From contig PBCF01000002.1 in NCBI GenBank assembly GCA_002716945.1, positions 577,605-641,604 on the forward strand: DNA of 64,000 bases, read 5' to 3'. The position numbers and the translations under genes are program-made. The notes below the pieces were generated by a model. The model saw only the letters and a program-made list of their open reading frames with translations. It was not told where the DNA came from and did no database searches. This DNA comes from Gammaproteobacteria bacterium (GTDB taxonomy: Bacteria > Pseudomonadota > Gammaproteobacteria > GCA-002705445 > GCA-002716945). Of this stretch, positions 18,958-27,111 are shown in pieces (position 1 is the first letter of the stretch; each line of letters opens with the position of its first letter).

Positions 18958-18980
18958 AATATTTTAAAAACTGATACAAT
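18952..18980 (+). promoter_or_regulatory. Promoter of purE-purK with extended -10
   Basis: TTATCA (18952-18957) and TACAAT (18975-18980) are separated by 17 bases, and TG lies one base before the -10, giving an extended -10 element. The predicted start of transcription, about seven bases on, falls on or next to the purE ATG at 18987. The mRNA would then be leaderless or nearly so. Confidence 0.55.
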
Positions 18981-18986
18981 GTGTAG

Positions 18987-19484
18987 ATGAATAAAAGCAC
19001 TAAGAAAGTTGCTATAATCATGGGATCAAAATCTGATTGGCCAACCATGACAAACGCAGCACAAATGCTAGACAAGTTAAAAATAAAGTATGAATGTAAA
19101 GTAGTGTCAGCACACAGAACACCAGACTTGTTATATAAATTTGCATCTTCAGCAGCAGAAAATGGAATAGAAGTAATTATAGCTGGAGCTGGAGGATCTG
19201 CACATCTTCCAGGTATGACTGCCTCCAAAACGCATATTCCAGTAATTGGAGTCCCTATCAAAACAAAAAATTTAGAGGGTATGGACTCGCTTTTATCCAT
19301 CGTACAAATGCCTGCAGGAATTCCAGTTGGCACCGTAGCAATTGGCAAAAGTGGGGCAATTAACGCTGCTTTATTAGCTGCGAGTATATTGAGCAATAAA
19401 TATCCTGACATAAAAACAAAATTAAAATCATATAGGACTAATCTAACAAAAACTGTTTTAAAAAGCGGAGATCCAAGAAAGTAA
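18987..19484 (+). CDS. purE: N5-carboxyaminoimidazole ribonucleotide mutase
   Basis: PurE moves the carboxyl group of N5-CAIR to carbon 4 in purine synthesis. The 165-residue class I protein has [12 protein letters not shown] (10-21), the catalytic SAHRTPD with His43 and [13 protein letters not shown] little over 25 residues of mostly basic C-terminal tail follow the core. It is followed after one base by purK, its classical partner. No Shine-Dalgarno sequence precedes the ATG, consistent with the leaderless promoter proposed just upstream. Confidence 0.97.
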   Translation: MNKSTKKVAIIMGSKSDWPTMTNAAQMLDKLKIKYECKVVSAHRTPDLLYKFASSAAENGIEVIIAGAGGSAHLPGMTASKTHIPVIGVPIKTKNLEGMDSLLSIVQMPAGIPVGTVAIGKSGAINAALLAASILSNKYPDIKTKLKSYRTNLTKTVLKSGDPRK

Positions 19485-19485
19485 G

Positions 19486-20568
19486 ATGCGTATTGGTATT
19501 TTAGGAGGCGGTCAACTAGCAATGATGATGGTTGAGACAACTCAGCATTTAGATTTAGAATATATTGTAGTTGATCCAGCAGAAAATCCTCCCGCATCAA
19601 AATTCACAAACTGTATACGAGCTGAATTTGATGACAAAAAAATGCTGGATATGCTGATAAAAGAATGTGATGTTGTAACTATAGATTTTGAGAATGTACC
19701 TGCAGAATCGCTTGAATACTTAGAAACAAAAATTCAAGTATTTCCGAGTTCGCAATCTCTTCGAATTTGTCAAGATAGGAAAATGGAAAAAGAATTATTT
19801 ATAAAAAATAATGTCAAAGCTGCTGAATATCAAAATGTCTCTTCATTAGAAGATTTAAAAAATGCTGTAAAAAATATTGGAAAAGATTCAATTCTTAAAT
19901 CAAGAAAATTTGGTTATGATGGAAAAAATCAATTTATGATTCAAAATAATGATATTGAAAAAATTTGGATAGATTGCAAAAAAATACCATCTATTCTAGA
20001 AAAGAAAATTAATTTTAAAACAGAATTATCATTAATTGGCGTCAGAGACCAGAAAAAAGAAATAGTTTTTTATCCATTAGTTGAAAATATACACAAGAAA
20101 GGAATACTTCGTATTAGTGTTTCAGATTATGGAAATAATGATTTACAAAATCAAGCAGAAAAGATTCTAAAAAAAATAATGGAAAGTTTAGATTATATAG
20201 GAGTTCTAGTAATAGAATTTTTCCTCACTTCTGATGATGTACTTATAGCCAATGAGATGGCTCCAAGAGTTCATAATTCTGGCCATTGGAGTATAGAGGG
20301 TGCAAACATAAGTCAATTTGAATCACATATAAACTCTATAATAGGTGTAAAAAATACACAAATAAAAATCATTAAAAAATCAGCTATGATAAATTTATTG
20401 GGGACATTACCTAAATTTGATAAAATATATAAATTAGATAATGTTTTTATTCATAAATATAATAAAAAAGAGAGAGCTAATAGAAAGTTAGGTCATATAA
20501 CTATTATTGATGATAATGATCAAAACTTAAAAAAGAAAATAAATAGTATAGAAAATATAATTAATTAG
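19486..20568 (+). CDS. purK: N5-carboxyaminoimidazole ribonucleotide synthase
   Basis: PurK uses ATP and bicarbonate to carboxylate AIR, giving the substrate for PurE. The ATP-grasp protein of 360 residues starts RIGILGGGQLAMMM, has FENVPAESLEYL and the ATP-grasp core KSRKFGYDGKNQF. The EMAPRVHNSGHWSIEGANIS motif is unmistakable. It lies directly after purE. Its TAG stop overlaps the stop of the convergent cupin gene by four bases. Confidence 0.97.
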   Translation: MRIGILGGGQLAMMMVETTQHLDLEYIVVDPAENPPASKFTNCIRAEFDDKKMLDMLIKECDVVTIDFENVPAESLEYLETKIQVFPSSQSLRICQDRKMEKELFIKNNVKAAEYQNVSSLEDLKNAVKNIGKDSILKSRKFGYDGKNQFMIQNNDIEKIWIDCKKIPSILEKKINFKTELSLIGVRDQKKEIVFYPLVENIHKKGILRISVSDYGNNDLQNQAEKILKKIMESLDYIGVLVIEFFLTSDDVLIANEMAPRVHNSGHWSIEGANISQFESHINSIIGVKNTQIKIIKKSAMINLLGTLPKFDKIYKLDNVFIHKYNKKERANRKLGHITIIDDNDQNLKKKINSIENIIN

Positions 20569-20897
20569 ACAGTTCTTTTTCCGTCGAAGACACAAACAAA
20601 ATAACAACCTTCAGGGCCGGCATGCACTCGGTGAAATACACCATCTTCTATTAATACAGTATCACCAGCTTTAACATCTATTTTTTTTTCATCTAATTCC
20701 ATTTGACCACTACCGCTAACAAAAAAATATACCTCCTCTTGACCCTGGTGATCATGACCAGAGGTACTCTTCATTGGATTCAAATTTGTACTACTTACGA
20801 CTAAATTCTTTAGTAGTGTATTATCTTTCACAATATATCTATCGTCTTCTTTAGTAATTACACCGCCAATATCATTTATATTAATTAAAGTGTTCAT
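20565..20897 (-). CDS. Small cupin-domain protein
   Basis: The 110-residue protein is one cupin barrel. Motif 1 is GHDHQGQEEVYFFVSGSGQM, with His and Glu metal ligands, followed by a motif-2-like segment IEDGVFHRVHAGPEG. It is therefore probably a metal-binding isomerase, dioxygenase or sugar-binding protein; the substrate is not evident. The start overlaps the panD stop by four bases, so it is translated with the pantothenate gene panD. A link to pantothenate is only positional. Confidence 0.78.
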   Translation of the reverse strand: MNTLININDIGGVITKEDDRYIVKDNTLLKNLVVSSTNLNPMKSTSGHDHQGQEEVYFFVSGSGQMELDEKKIDVKAGDTVLIEDGVFHRVHAGPEGCYFVCVFDGKRTV

Positions 20898-21271
20898 TTT
20901 GCTAAATTTATATAATTCTTGTTCTGAATAATCTGATTCTTATCGTCTACATAAATAATAGTAGGTTTATGATTAACAATTTCATCTGTATTTAATTGAA
21001 TATAAGAACAAATGATGATTTTATCTTTGATTTTAACTTTATGGCACGCAGCGCCATTAACACAAATAATTCCCGATTCTGCCTTTCCAGGTATTGCGTA
21101 TGTTGATAATCTCTCTCCATTTGAAATATTATAAATATCAATTTTTTCATAAGGTTTGATACCACATGCATTTAATAAAGAAATATCTATCTCACATGAT
21201 CCTTCATAATCAATTCTAGAATCAGTGACCGATCCTTTGTGAATTTTTGAATTTAAAAATGTCTTAATCAT
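20894..21271 (-). CDS. panD: Aspartate 1-decarboxylase precursor
   Basis: PanD makes beta-alanine for pantothenate. It is a pro-enzyme that cuts itself between Gly24 and Ser25 to form a pyruvoyl group, and the site YEGSCEID is intact. INGAACHKVKIKD-like sequence (VNGAACHKVKIKDK) is also typical. Length 125 matches the family. It is near panC and panB on the same strand, with 55 bp between panC and panD, so panD may also have its own promoter. Confidence 0.96.
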   Translation of the reverse strand: MIKTFLNSKIHKGSVTDSRIDYEGSCEIDISLLNACGIKPYEKIDIYNISNGERLSTYAIPGKAESGIICVNGAACHKVKIKDKIIICSYIQLNTDEIVNHKPTIIYVDDKNQIIQNKNYINLAK

Positions 21272-21326
21272 AGAAGTAATAATACTACTACATTAGTATC
21301 TTGTCCAATTTGAGAAACTATGAATT

Positions 21327-22169
21327 TCAATTAAATGATAAATTGTCTATCAATCTAACACCAGAAATATATCCAGCATAAAACAATCTATATTTGAAAT
21401 TTATATCTGAATCAATAATGTCTAGTCCATGAATATCATATAAATCTTTAGTTTCAATTACTTCACAATATTCTGTCTCAATCAACTTATCAATTTTATC
21501 TTCAAAATATGATAATATTTGATGTTTTATATTTGATTTCATTGTATATTCTTGCATCAACTTATAAATACTAGAAGCTATTTTTTTTTGATTTTGAGTT
21601 AATAAATTATTTCTGGAACTTAATGCCAGACCATTTAAATCTCTTATAGTTTCGCATTCATTAATTTTTATATTTAATTTATTTTTTTGAATTAAAAATT
21701 TAATTAATAATAATTGTTGATAATCTTTTTCCCCAAAAAAGACATAATCTGGCGAAATAATATTGAATAATCTTAGGACTATTTTGTAAACTCCTATGAA
21801 ATGATTTGGTCTATATTTCCCACATAGAATTTTAGTAAAACCGTCTGGTAATGTGTCTATAATAGGTAGATCGTCTAAAATATTTTCATCTGGTAAGAAT
21901 AAACAATCTATATTTTGTGTCTTCAGGCACTCTATATCTTTATCAATTTTTCTTGGATAAGCATCAAAGTCTTTTGTATTATTAAACTGTAGCGGATTTA
22001 TAAAGATTGATACTATTTTTTTTGAAACAATTGATTGGGATTTTTTTATTAAACTTAAATGTCCATTATGGAGATTACCCATTGTTGGGATAAAAGAAAT
22101 TATATGATTTTCATTTTTTAAACGATGAATATGATTTTTTATTTCTTCAATTTTTGTAATAATTTTCAA
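21327..22169 (-). CDS. panC: Pantothenate synthetase
   Basis: PanC joins pantoate and beta-alanine with ATP. The nucleotide-binding PTMGNLHNGH is at residues 28-37 and the KMSKS-like segment is represented by ALSSRNNLL. FINPLQFNNTKDFDAYPR and VFFGEKDYQQLLLI are family signatures. Length 280 is normal. It follows panB after two bases, and together with panD gives a complete pantothenate branch apart from ketopantoate reductase. Confidence 0.96.
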   Translation of the reverse strand: MKIITKIEEIKNHIHRLKNENHIISFIPTMGNLHNGHLSLIKKSQSIVSKKIVSIFINPLQFNNTKDFDAYPRKIDKDIECLKTQNIDCLFLPDENILDDLPIIDTLPDGFTKILCGKYRPNHFIGVYKIVLRLFNIISPDYVFFGEKDYQQLLLIKFLIQKNKLNIKINECETIRDLNGLALSSRNNLLTQNQKKIASSIYKLMQEYTMKSNIKHQILSYFEDKIDKLIETEYCEVIETKDLYDIHGLDIIDSDINFKYRLFYAGYISGVRLIDNLSFN

Positions 22170-22171
22170 TT

Positions 22172-22945
22172 TTAAAATTTGTGTTTATTTTTTGTTTTAT
22201 TGATATATTTTTTAATTTTAGTTTTTATATCACTATTTTTGAAAATATCATTATTAATGAATTTTGGAACACCATTATAACTTATACCTAATAAATCATA
22301 TAAAACTAAGATTTGACCGTCACAATTATTGCCTGAACCAATCCCAATTACAGGTATAGATAATTTTTGACTAATGGTTTTAGCTAAATCCGATCCAATG
22401 CATTCAGTTATCAATAAACTTGCTCCTGATTTTTCAATAGCCAGTGCTTCATTCATAATTAATATCTTTGATTCATTGGTTATGCCAACTTTTTTATACG
22501 GTGTGTTTTTTTTCTTGTATTGAGGTCTGATGCCAATATGACCGCAAACTTTTATATTTTTTGATACTAGGAATTTTATAATACTGAGATGATCTAAAGT
22601 ACTTTCAATTTTTATCATGTTTGCGCCACAATTAATTAACTGTAAAGCATGATGTAGGGCTTCTTTTTTTGTCTTATAAGTATCAATAACCATATCAGAA
22701 ATCAAATAGGCATTTTTAATGCCTTTTTTAACAGACTTGGTGTGATATATCATTTCGTCTTGAATAACATTGTGTGTGCTTTTGTCACCTTTCACTACTT
22801 CCCCAAGAGAATCTCCAACTAGAATGATATCAATACCCAATTTATCGAGAATTGACGCAAAACTGGCATCATATGCGGTTAAACATGATATTCCAATGTT
22901 TTTTGCTTTCATCTGCTGAATATTTTTTAGGCTTTTTCTCGGCAT
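22172..22945 (-). CDS. panB: Ketopantoate hydroxymethyltransferase
   Basis: PanB adds a hydroxymethyl group from methylene-THF to ketoisovalerate. The 257-residue barrel protein shows SCLTAYDASFASILDKLGID, VGDSLGEV, an AHIGIRPQ-equivalent GHIGIRPQYK and GIGSGNNCDGQILVLYDLLG. The usual H-G-T motif following VGDS is replaced by a similar KGDKSTHNV. It lies between the deoxynucleoside kinase gene and panC, as in many gammaproteobacteria. Confidence 0.95.
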   Translation of the reverse strand: MPRKSLKNIQQMKAKNIGISCLTAYDASFASILDKLGIDIILVGDSLGEVVKGDKSTHNVIQDEMIYHTKSVKKGIKNAYLISDMVIDTYKTKKEALHHALQLINCGANMIKIESTLDHLSIIKFLVSKNIKVCGHIGIRPQYKKKNTPYKKVGITNESKILIMNEALAIEKSGASLLITECIGSDLAKTISQKLSIPVIGIGSGNNCDGQILVLYDLLGISYNGVPKFINNDIFKNSDIKTKIKKYINKTKNKHKF

Positions 22946-22953
22946 TTTTATAT

Positions 22954-23589
22954 TTATTTAGTTGGATTAAAATATTGTTTACCTTTAATGTTTTTACTTA
23001 TTTCTTCAATTAATAAATCATAATCTTTACTATTATTAACATCAACATCAGAAGTATTTATTATTAAAAGTGGTGAATCAGAATAATTATGAAACAATTT
23101 TGTATATGCATCATTTATCTTAGAAAGATAGCTAGTAGTTATATTCTGTTCATATGGAATACCTCTAGATTTTATCCTGTCTACTAAGGAAGAAACAGTA
23201 GATTGTAAATAAATAACTAAATCTGGTTTTGGGGAATTTAATCTAAACAATTCATATAATCTCATATACAATTTAAATTCATCTGAATTTAATGTATTCT
23301 CTGCAAATAATTTATCTTTAGCAATATAAAAATCAGATATGAAAAATTTTTCATTGATTTCATTTTGTTTTTTTTCTGAGAATTGTTCTGATCTTTGAAG
23401 TAAAAAATATAATTGGGTAATGAACGCATATTGCTTGGGCTTCTCATAAAATTTTTCCAAAAATGGATTATTGGAAAAATCTTCTAATAAAAGACCGCTG
23501 TTGAAAGTATTAGAAAGTTTAGTTGCTAAAGTTGTCTTTCCAACTCCAATTGGTCCTTCGACTACAATGAATCTTTTTTTTGTATTCAT
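22954..23589 (-). CDS. Deoxynucleoside (deoxyadenosine/deoxyguanosine-type) kinase
   Basis: This 211-residue P-loop protein has GPIGVGKTT (12-20), the LLEDFSNNPFLEKFY region that binds the nucleoside, an ISDFYIAKD (DRS-like) segment and an RIKSRGIPYEQ lid. These belong to the deoxynucleoside kinase family that salvages deoxynucleosides. The same gene is found between folK and panB in many gammaproteobacteria. The precise base preference cannot be read from the sequence. Confidence 0.88.
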   Translation of the reverse strand: MNTKKRFIVVEGPIGVGKTTLATKLSNTFNSGLLLEDFSNNPFLEKFYEKPKQYAFITQLYFLLQRSEQFSEKKQNEINEKFFISDFYIAKDKLFAENTLNSDEFKLYMRLYELFRLNSPKPDLVIYLQSTVSSLVDRIKSRGIPYEQNITTSYLSKINDAYTKLFHNYSDSPLLIINTSDVDVNNSKDYDLLIEEISKNIKGKQYFNPTK

Positions 23590-23592
23590 ATT

Positions 23593-24048
23593 CTAAATTT
23601 TTTTTAAATATTTAAGTAATCTACCATATTTAGGAATATTAAATCTATAATTAGTAATTTCATAAAGCGGTATTAATACAAATGATCTAAAAATCATTTC
23701 TGGATGAGGGATTGTAAGTCGATTAGTAGATATTTTTCTACTATTAAAAATAAGAATATCTAAGTCTAGAGTTCTTGGTCCCCATTTTTTTTGTCTCTTT
23801 CTATGGTGTTTTGATTCAATAATTTGCAAATGATCTAAAAGCTCTTCTGGTTCTTTAGTAGTCTGGACTTTTATTACTGCGTTAATATATTTTGGCTGAT
23901 AACTATATCCTAAAGGATCTGTAGAATATAGTGATGATTTTTTTATAACTCTGGTTCCATTCAAATGATTTATTTGGATCATGCCTTTGCGAACATGATA
24001 AATTGGATGATTTTTATTACTACCTAAAGCTATAAATACAGTGTTCAA
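23593..24048 (-). CDS. folK: 6-hydroxymethyl-7,8-dihydropterin pyrophosphokinase
   Basis: FolK transfers pyrophosphate to hydroxymethyl-dihydropterin in folate synthesis. FIALGSNKNHP, SSLYSTDPLGY, YINAVIKVQT and the core RKKWGPRTLDLDILIF are all conserved, and IPHPEMIFRSFVLIPLYEI closes the domain. Length 151 is standard. It is upstream of the kinase and panB. Together with folE2 and queD elsewhere in the window it shows active pterin metabolism. Confidence 0.96.
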   Translation of the reverse strand: MNTVFIALGSNKNHPIYHVRKGMIQINHLNGTRVIKKSSLYSTDPLGYSYQPKYINAVIKVQTTKEPEELLDHLQIIESKHHRKRQKKWGPRTLDLDILIFNSRKISTNRLTIPHPEMIFRSFVLIPLYEITNYRFNIPKYGRLLKYLKKI

Positions 24049-24054
24049 AACCAG

Positions 24055-24399
24055 TTAATTAATTTTTTCTTTGATGCGTGCAGATTTTCCTGATCTTTCT
24101 CTTAAATAGTATAGTTTTGCTTTACGTACATCGCCTTTCCTTTTGACTTTAATATCTGCAATTATTTTGCTGTGTAATTGAAAAACTCTTTCTACACCTT
24201 CTCCATAAGAAATTTTTCTAACGGTAAAAGATGAATTGATTCCTCTATTTTTAGTAGCTATAACAATTCCCTCAAATGTTTGTATTCTTTCTCTTTTACC
24301 CTCTTTAACTTTGACATGAACTTCTACAGTATCGCCACTAGAAAATTTATCAAAATTATTCAATTGAGATGATGTTATTTTGTCAATTATTTTGCTCAT
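24055..24399 (-). CDS. rplS: 50S ribosomal protein L19
   Basis: L19 lies at the interface of the ribosomal subunits. I start it at the ATG at 24399, giving 114 residues, the normal length. A further upstream ATG at 24447 would add 16 non-homologous residues inside trmD. The motifs [40 protein letters not shown] and [19 protein letters not shown] are canonical. The start overlaps trmD by 17 bases. It closes the rpsP-rimM-trmD-rplS operon. Confidence 0.97.
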   Translation of the reverse strand: MSKIIDKITSSQLNNFDKFSSGDTVEVHVKVKEGKRERIQTFEGIVIATKNRGINSSFTVRKISYGEGVERVFQLHSKIIADIKVKRKGDVRKAKLYYLRERSGKSARIKEKIN

Positions 24400-25132
24400 G
24401 ATTTTGTCGTTTATATTCTTCTTTGTATTCTTCAAGGAGTTTATCATCTTCTTTTGAAAGTTTCACGTTTTTTAGTAACTCAGGTTTTTTCAACCAAGTT
24501 GCTCCTAGAGCTTGCTTCCTTCGCCAACGAGAAATTTCTTCGTGATTTCCCTCTAATAATATACTGGGCACTTTTTTATTATCTATTGTTTCAGGTCTTG
24601 TATAATGAGGATAATCTAGTAAATGGTTCTGATAAGAATCTAATTTTATAGAATTTTCATCATCCACTGCGCCAGGTAATAGTCGTGTAACACCTTCAAT
24701 AATCAACATACTCGGAATTTCACCGCCAGAGACAACATAATCACCGACAGAAATTTCCTCATCTATTAAATCATCAATTACTCTTTGGTCTACACCTTCA
24801 TACCGACCACATAAAAGAGTTATGTCTTTCAAATTAGATAGTTCAGACATTTTCTTTTGATTAATAGTTTCTCCCTGTGGTGAAGGAAAAATAATTCTAG
24901 ATTTTTTTTTAATTGATACGATAGCATTGTATATAGGTTCAAATTGCATAACCATTCCTGGGCCACCTCCATAAGATTTATCGTCAACTTTATTATGTTT
25001 ATTAATTGAAAAATCTCGTAAGTTAATTACATTCATAGATAAAATTTTATTCGTTATTGCTCTTTTTATAAATCCTGTTTCTTTGAATGTATTAAAGATT
25101 GTTGGGAAAATAGTTATTATATTAAAATTCAT
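24383..25132 (-). CDS. trmD: tRNA (guanine-N1)-methyltransferase
   Basis: TrmD methylates G37 of tRNAs and prevents frameshifting. The trefoil-knot SPOUT enzyme shows [38 protein letters not shown] and [20 protein letters not shown], the SAM-binding knot. [18 protein letters not shown]-like sequence is present (here [13 protein letters not shown]). Length 249 is normal. It overlaps the rimM stop by four bases. Confidence 0.97.
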   Translation of the reverse strand: MNFNIITIFPTIFNTFKETGFIKRAITNKILSMNVINLRDFSINKHNKVDDKSYGGGPGMVMQFEPIYNAIVSIKKKSRIIFPSPQGETINQKKMSELSNLKDITLLCGRYEGVDQRVIDDLIDEEISVGDYVVSGGEIPSMLIIEGVTRLLPGAVDDENSIKLDSYQNHLLDYPHYTRPETIDNKKVPSILLEGNHEEISRWRRKQALGATWLKKPELLKNVKLSKEDDKLLEEYKEEYKRQNHEQNN

Positions 25133-25626
25133 GGTAATTTTATTAAGATTGTGTTTTCTTCATCTTTTATTTGTACGATAAATTCTTTGACAAATGGAAC
25201 TAAAGTATCATTGCTTTTTTCGCTCTTAACCAATAATACATCATTAGCATTAGTTGCAAATAATGAATCAACAATACCAATAAAATTATTTTCTGTGGTG
25301 ATTACTTTTTTCCCAATTAAATCATGCCAATAATATTCACCCTCTTGAGTTTCTGGAAGTAATTTTTTTTTTGTATATATATCAGTATCTTTATAAATCT
25401 CAGCGTCATTAATATCTTCTATAGATTTAATTTGCATAACGAGCTTTTTTTTAATAAATTTTGATTTTACTATCTTAACTTGTTCTAATCTCTCAGATTT
25501 TTTGATATACAAATCATATTTAAAAATATTCTCTAAAGGATGTGTATAAGATATTATAGAGAGCCAACCTTTGATTCCATGTGTTGTTATAATTTTACCT
25601 ACAACAATATAATCATTGTTTGACAT
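25129..25626 (-). CDS. rimM: Ribosome maturation factor RimM
   Basis: RimM helps assemble the 30S head around S19 and 16S rRNA. The 165-residue protein has IVVGKIITTHGIKGWLSIIS at the N-terminus and YYWHDLIGKKVITTENNFIG with a C-terminal VPFVKEFIVQIKDEENTILI barrel. Sequence is more divergent than its neighbours, which is common for RimM. Its place between rpsP and trmD settles the identity. Confidence 0.95.
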   Translation of the reverse strand: MSNNDYIVVGKIITTHGIKGWLSIISYTHPLENIFKYDLYIKKSERLEQVKIVKSKFIKKKLVMQIKSIEDINDAEIYKDTDIYTKKKLLPETQEGEYYWHDLIGKKVITTENNFIGIVDSLFATNANDVLLVKSEKSNDTLVPFVKEFIVQIKDEENTILIKLP

Positions 25627-25638
25627 TGATAAATTATA

Positions 25639-26088
25639 TCATTTTTTGGTTTTGGCTGGTTCTTCAGCTTTTGCTTCTTCTTTGGCTGGTTGTTCAGCTT
25701 TTGCTTCTTCTTTAGCGGGTTCTTCAGCTTTTGCTTCTTCTTTAGCGGGTTGTTCAGCTTTTGCTTCTTCTTTGGCTTTTCTAGCTTTTCTAGCCTTAGT
25801 TTTTTCTAATTCTTTTGCTTTAGCATCCGTACGATTATCAATATTTTTTGGGTCTAAAGTATAATTCTTTAAAAGTTTAACACGATTGCTAAGTTGAGCT
25901 CCTTTAGAAACCCAATATTCCAATCTTTCCATATTAAGTTTGATTCGATTTTCAGATTCGAGCAATGGATCATAGCTGCCTATCCTTTCAAGACATTTAC
26001 CATCTCTTTTATCTCTTTTATCAATTACCACAATGTGGTAATAGGGTTTTTTTCTAGCACCACCGCGTGCAAGTCTTACTCTTACCAT
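25639..26088 (-). CDS. rpsP: 30S ribosomal protein S16 with repeat tail
   Basis: The first 80 or so residues are a standard S16 (MVRVRLARGGARKKPYYHIV, ERIGSYDPL). The ATG at 26088 is chosen over an in-frame TTG at 26103 because S16 always starts M-V-x-I/V-R-L. After a basic linker (KAKELEKTKARKARKAK) comes a tail of four decapeptides, alternately EEAKAEQPAK and EEAKAEEPAK. Normal S16 proteins are about 80-90 residues, so this 149-residue version nearly doubles the protein. The tail is acidic and alanine-rich, and is likely helical or disordered on the solvent side of the 30S subunit. Confidence 0.96.
   Translation of the reverse strand: MVRVRLARGGARKKPYYHIVVIDKRDKRDGKCLERIGSYDPLLESENRIKLNMERLEYWVSKGAQLSNRVKLLKNYTLDPKNIDNRTDAKAKELEKTKARKARKAKEEAKAEQPAKEEAKAEEPAKEEAKAEQPAKEEAKAEEPAKTKK
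25651..25770. repeat. Four tandem 30-bp repeats within rpsP
   Basis: Four consecutive 30-base units (25651-25680, 25681-25710, 25711-25740, 25741-25770) differ at only a few positions. The first two carry GGCTGG and the last two AGCGGG, while units 1 and 3 differ from 2 and 4 by one base (TTC versus TTG). This looks like duplication of 30 bp and then of 60 bp. Because 30 is divisible by 3, the reading frame is kept and each copy encodes ten residues. Confidence 0.95.
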
Positions 26089-26118
26089 AGTTTTTTCTGT
26101 CAAATTAAAATCAAGGAG

Positions 26119-26124
26119 ATTATA
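26119..26124 (-). promoter_or_regulatory. Probable -10 element of the rpsP operon
   Basis: TATAAT on the minus strand lies 30 bases upstream of the rpsP ATG and would place the transcript start near 26112. The hexamer 17 bases upstream (TAACGT) is a poor -35. The rest of the 204-bp gap to the rightward YpjD gene (26104-26307) holds no gene I can support, only an 11-codon frame at 26221. Confidence 0.45.
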
Positions 26125-26307
26125 TCACTACTCAATGGTCTACGTTAGTATTTTATCCATAAAATGAGAAAATAACATAATGTTACTATTTTTATAGGAA
26201 AAATTTGATATTATCATAGGATGGGAGTAAATGAATTACCTAGATTTCGTATATAAATGAAATAACATGCTAAAAATAAACGAATAATTCAGATTATCTC
26301 ATTAAAA

Positions 26308-27102
26308 ATGGAACTATTACCAGTAATTATAGCGTTGATGTACATAGTATTAACTCTGATTGTACGCACGATGCTCATGAATGAAATAAATATAGATTTA
26401 TTGAAGAAGTTTTTTAATATCCTAGTGCATATAAATTTTTTGCTTTTTGTATTTTATTCATATAATACAATATATCCTACATACGGTTTAGGTTTTAGCT
26501 TTATACAATCCTTGCTGCTTACCTTGCTAATTATAAATATATTTTTTTTGCTTTTTATGTTTCAAAAACAAATATATCATCTAGGGTTAATTTTATTTCC
26601 ATTAACTGCGTTTGTCCTAATAATGTCTCAATCAATTGAAGATATTTCAAATACTCAAAAGGTGATTCCAGAAGGTTTGCAATTACATATTTTAACTTCT
26701 TTCGCTTCTTATGGGCTTTTAGGCCTAGCAGCAATACAAGCCCTATTACTTAATTATCAGGAGAAACAATTAAAAAATGTTACTAACTCAAAATTTCTAG
26801 CATCATTGCCTGCTATTGAAGTAATGGAAAAAATTATGTTTGATTTAATAGCTCTTGGTTTCATGTTGCTCACTTTATCATTGTTAAGTGGCGCCCCATT
26901 TGTAATACAAAATAGTAATTTACATGTTATGCAAAAAATACTTTTTTCATTAATTGCATGGCTCACTTTCGCTTATCTTTTATATAAAAGGTTTTCAAAT
27001 GGTGTTCGTGGCAAAAGAGCCATAAATATAACATTCAGTGGAATTATTTTTCTATTCATTGCTTATTTGGGTACTAAATTGTTATTTGAATTTCATATTT
27101 AA
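26308..27102 (+). CDS. YpjD/CcsA-family inner-membrane protein
   Basis: The 264-residue protein has about eight hydrophobic segments and the CcsA/HemX-like region LQLHILTSFASYGLLGLAAI, followed by further membrane spans. It belongs to the cytochrome c assembly family and matches the YpjD type. In gammaproteobacteria ypjD usually lies between ffh and the CNNM gene yfjD. Here the CNNM gene follows after nine bases, but ffh is missing from the other side. Function is uncertain; heme handling or Mg/Co transport regulation have been suggested for relatives. Confidence 0.82.
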   Translation: MELLPVIIALMYIVLTLIVRTMLMNEINIDLLKKFFNILVHINFLLFVFYSYNTIYPTYGLGFSFIQSLLLTLLIINIFFLLFMFQKQIYHLGLILFPLTAFVLIMSQSIEDISNTQKVIPEGLQLHILTSFASYGLLGLAAIQALLLNYQEKQLKNVTNSKFLASLPAIEVMEKIMFDLIALGFMLLTLSLLSGAPFVIQNSNLHVMQKILFSLIAWLTFAYLLYKRFSNGVRGKRAINITFSGIIFLFIAYLGTKLLFEFHI

Positions 27103-27111
27103 TATATTGAC

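Noticed and set aside
18929-19600. A 223-codon frame on the minus strand across purE
   Set aside because: It is the exact antisense of purE and the purK start, both of which have full family motifs.
25651-25770. Repeats as a CRISPR array
   Set aside because: Units are directly tandem with no spacers and are in frame within rpsP.
25616-25864. A plus-strand frame with ASSLAG-type repeats
   Set aside because: It is the complement of the rpsP tail repeats and has no ribosome site; the S16 frame explains the repeats.
26221-26256. An 11-codon frame upstream of the YpjD gene as a leader peptide
   Set aside because: It is too short to support, has no regulatory codon run and no attenuator hairpin follows it.
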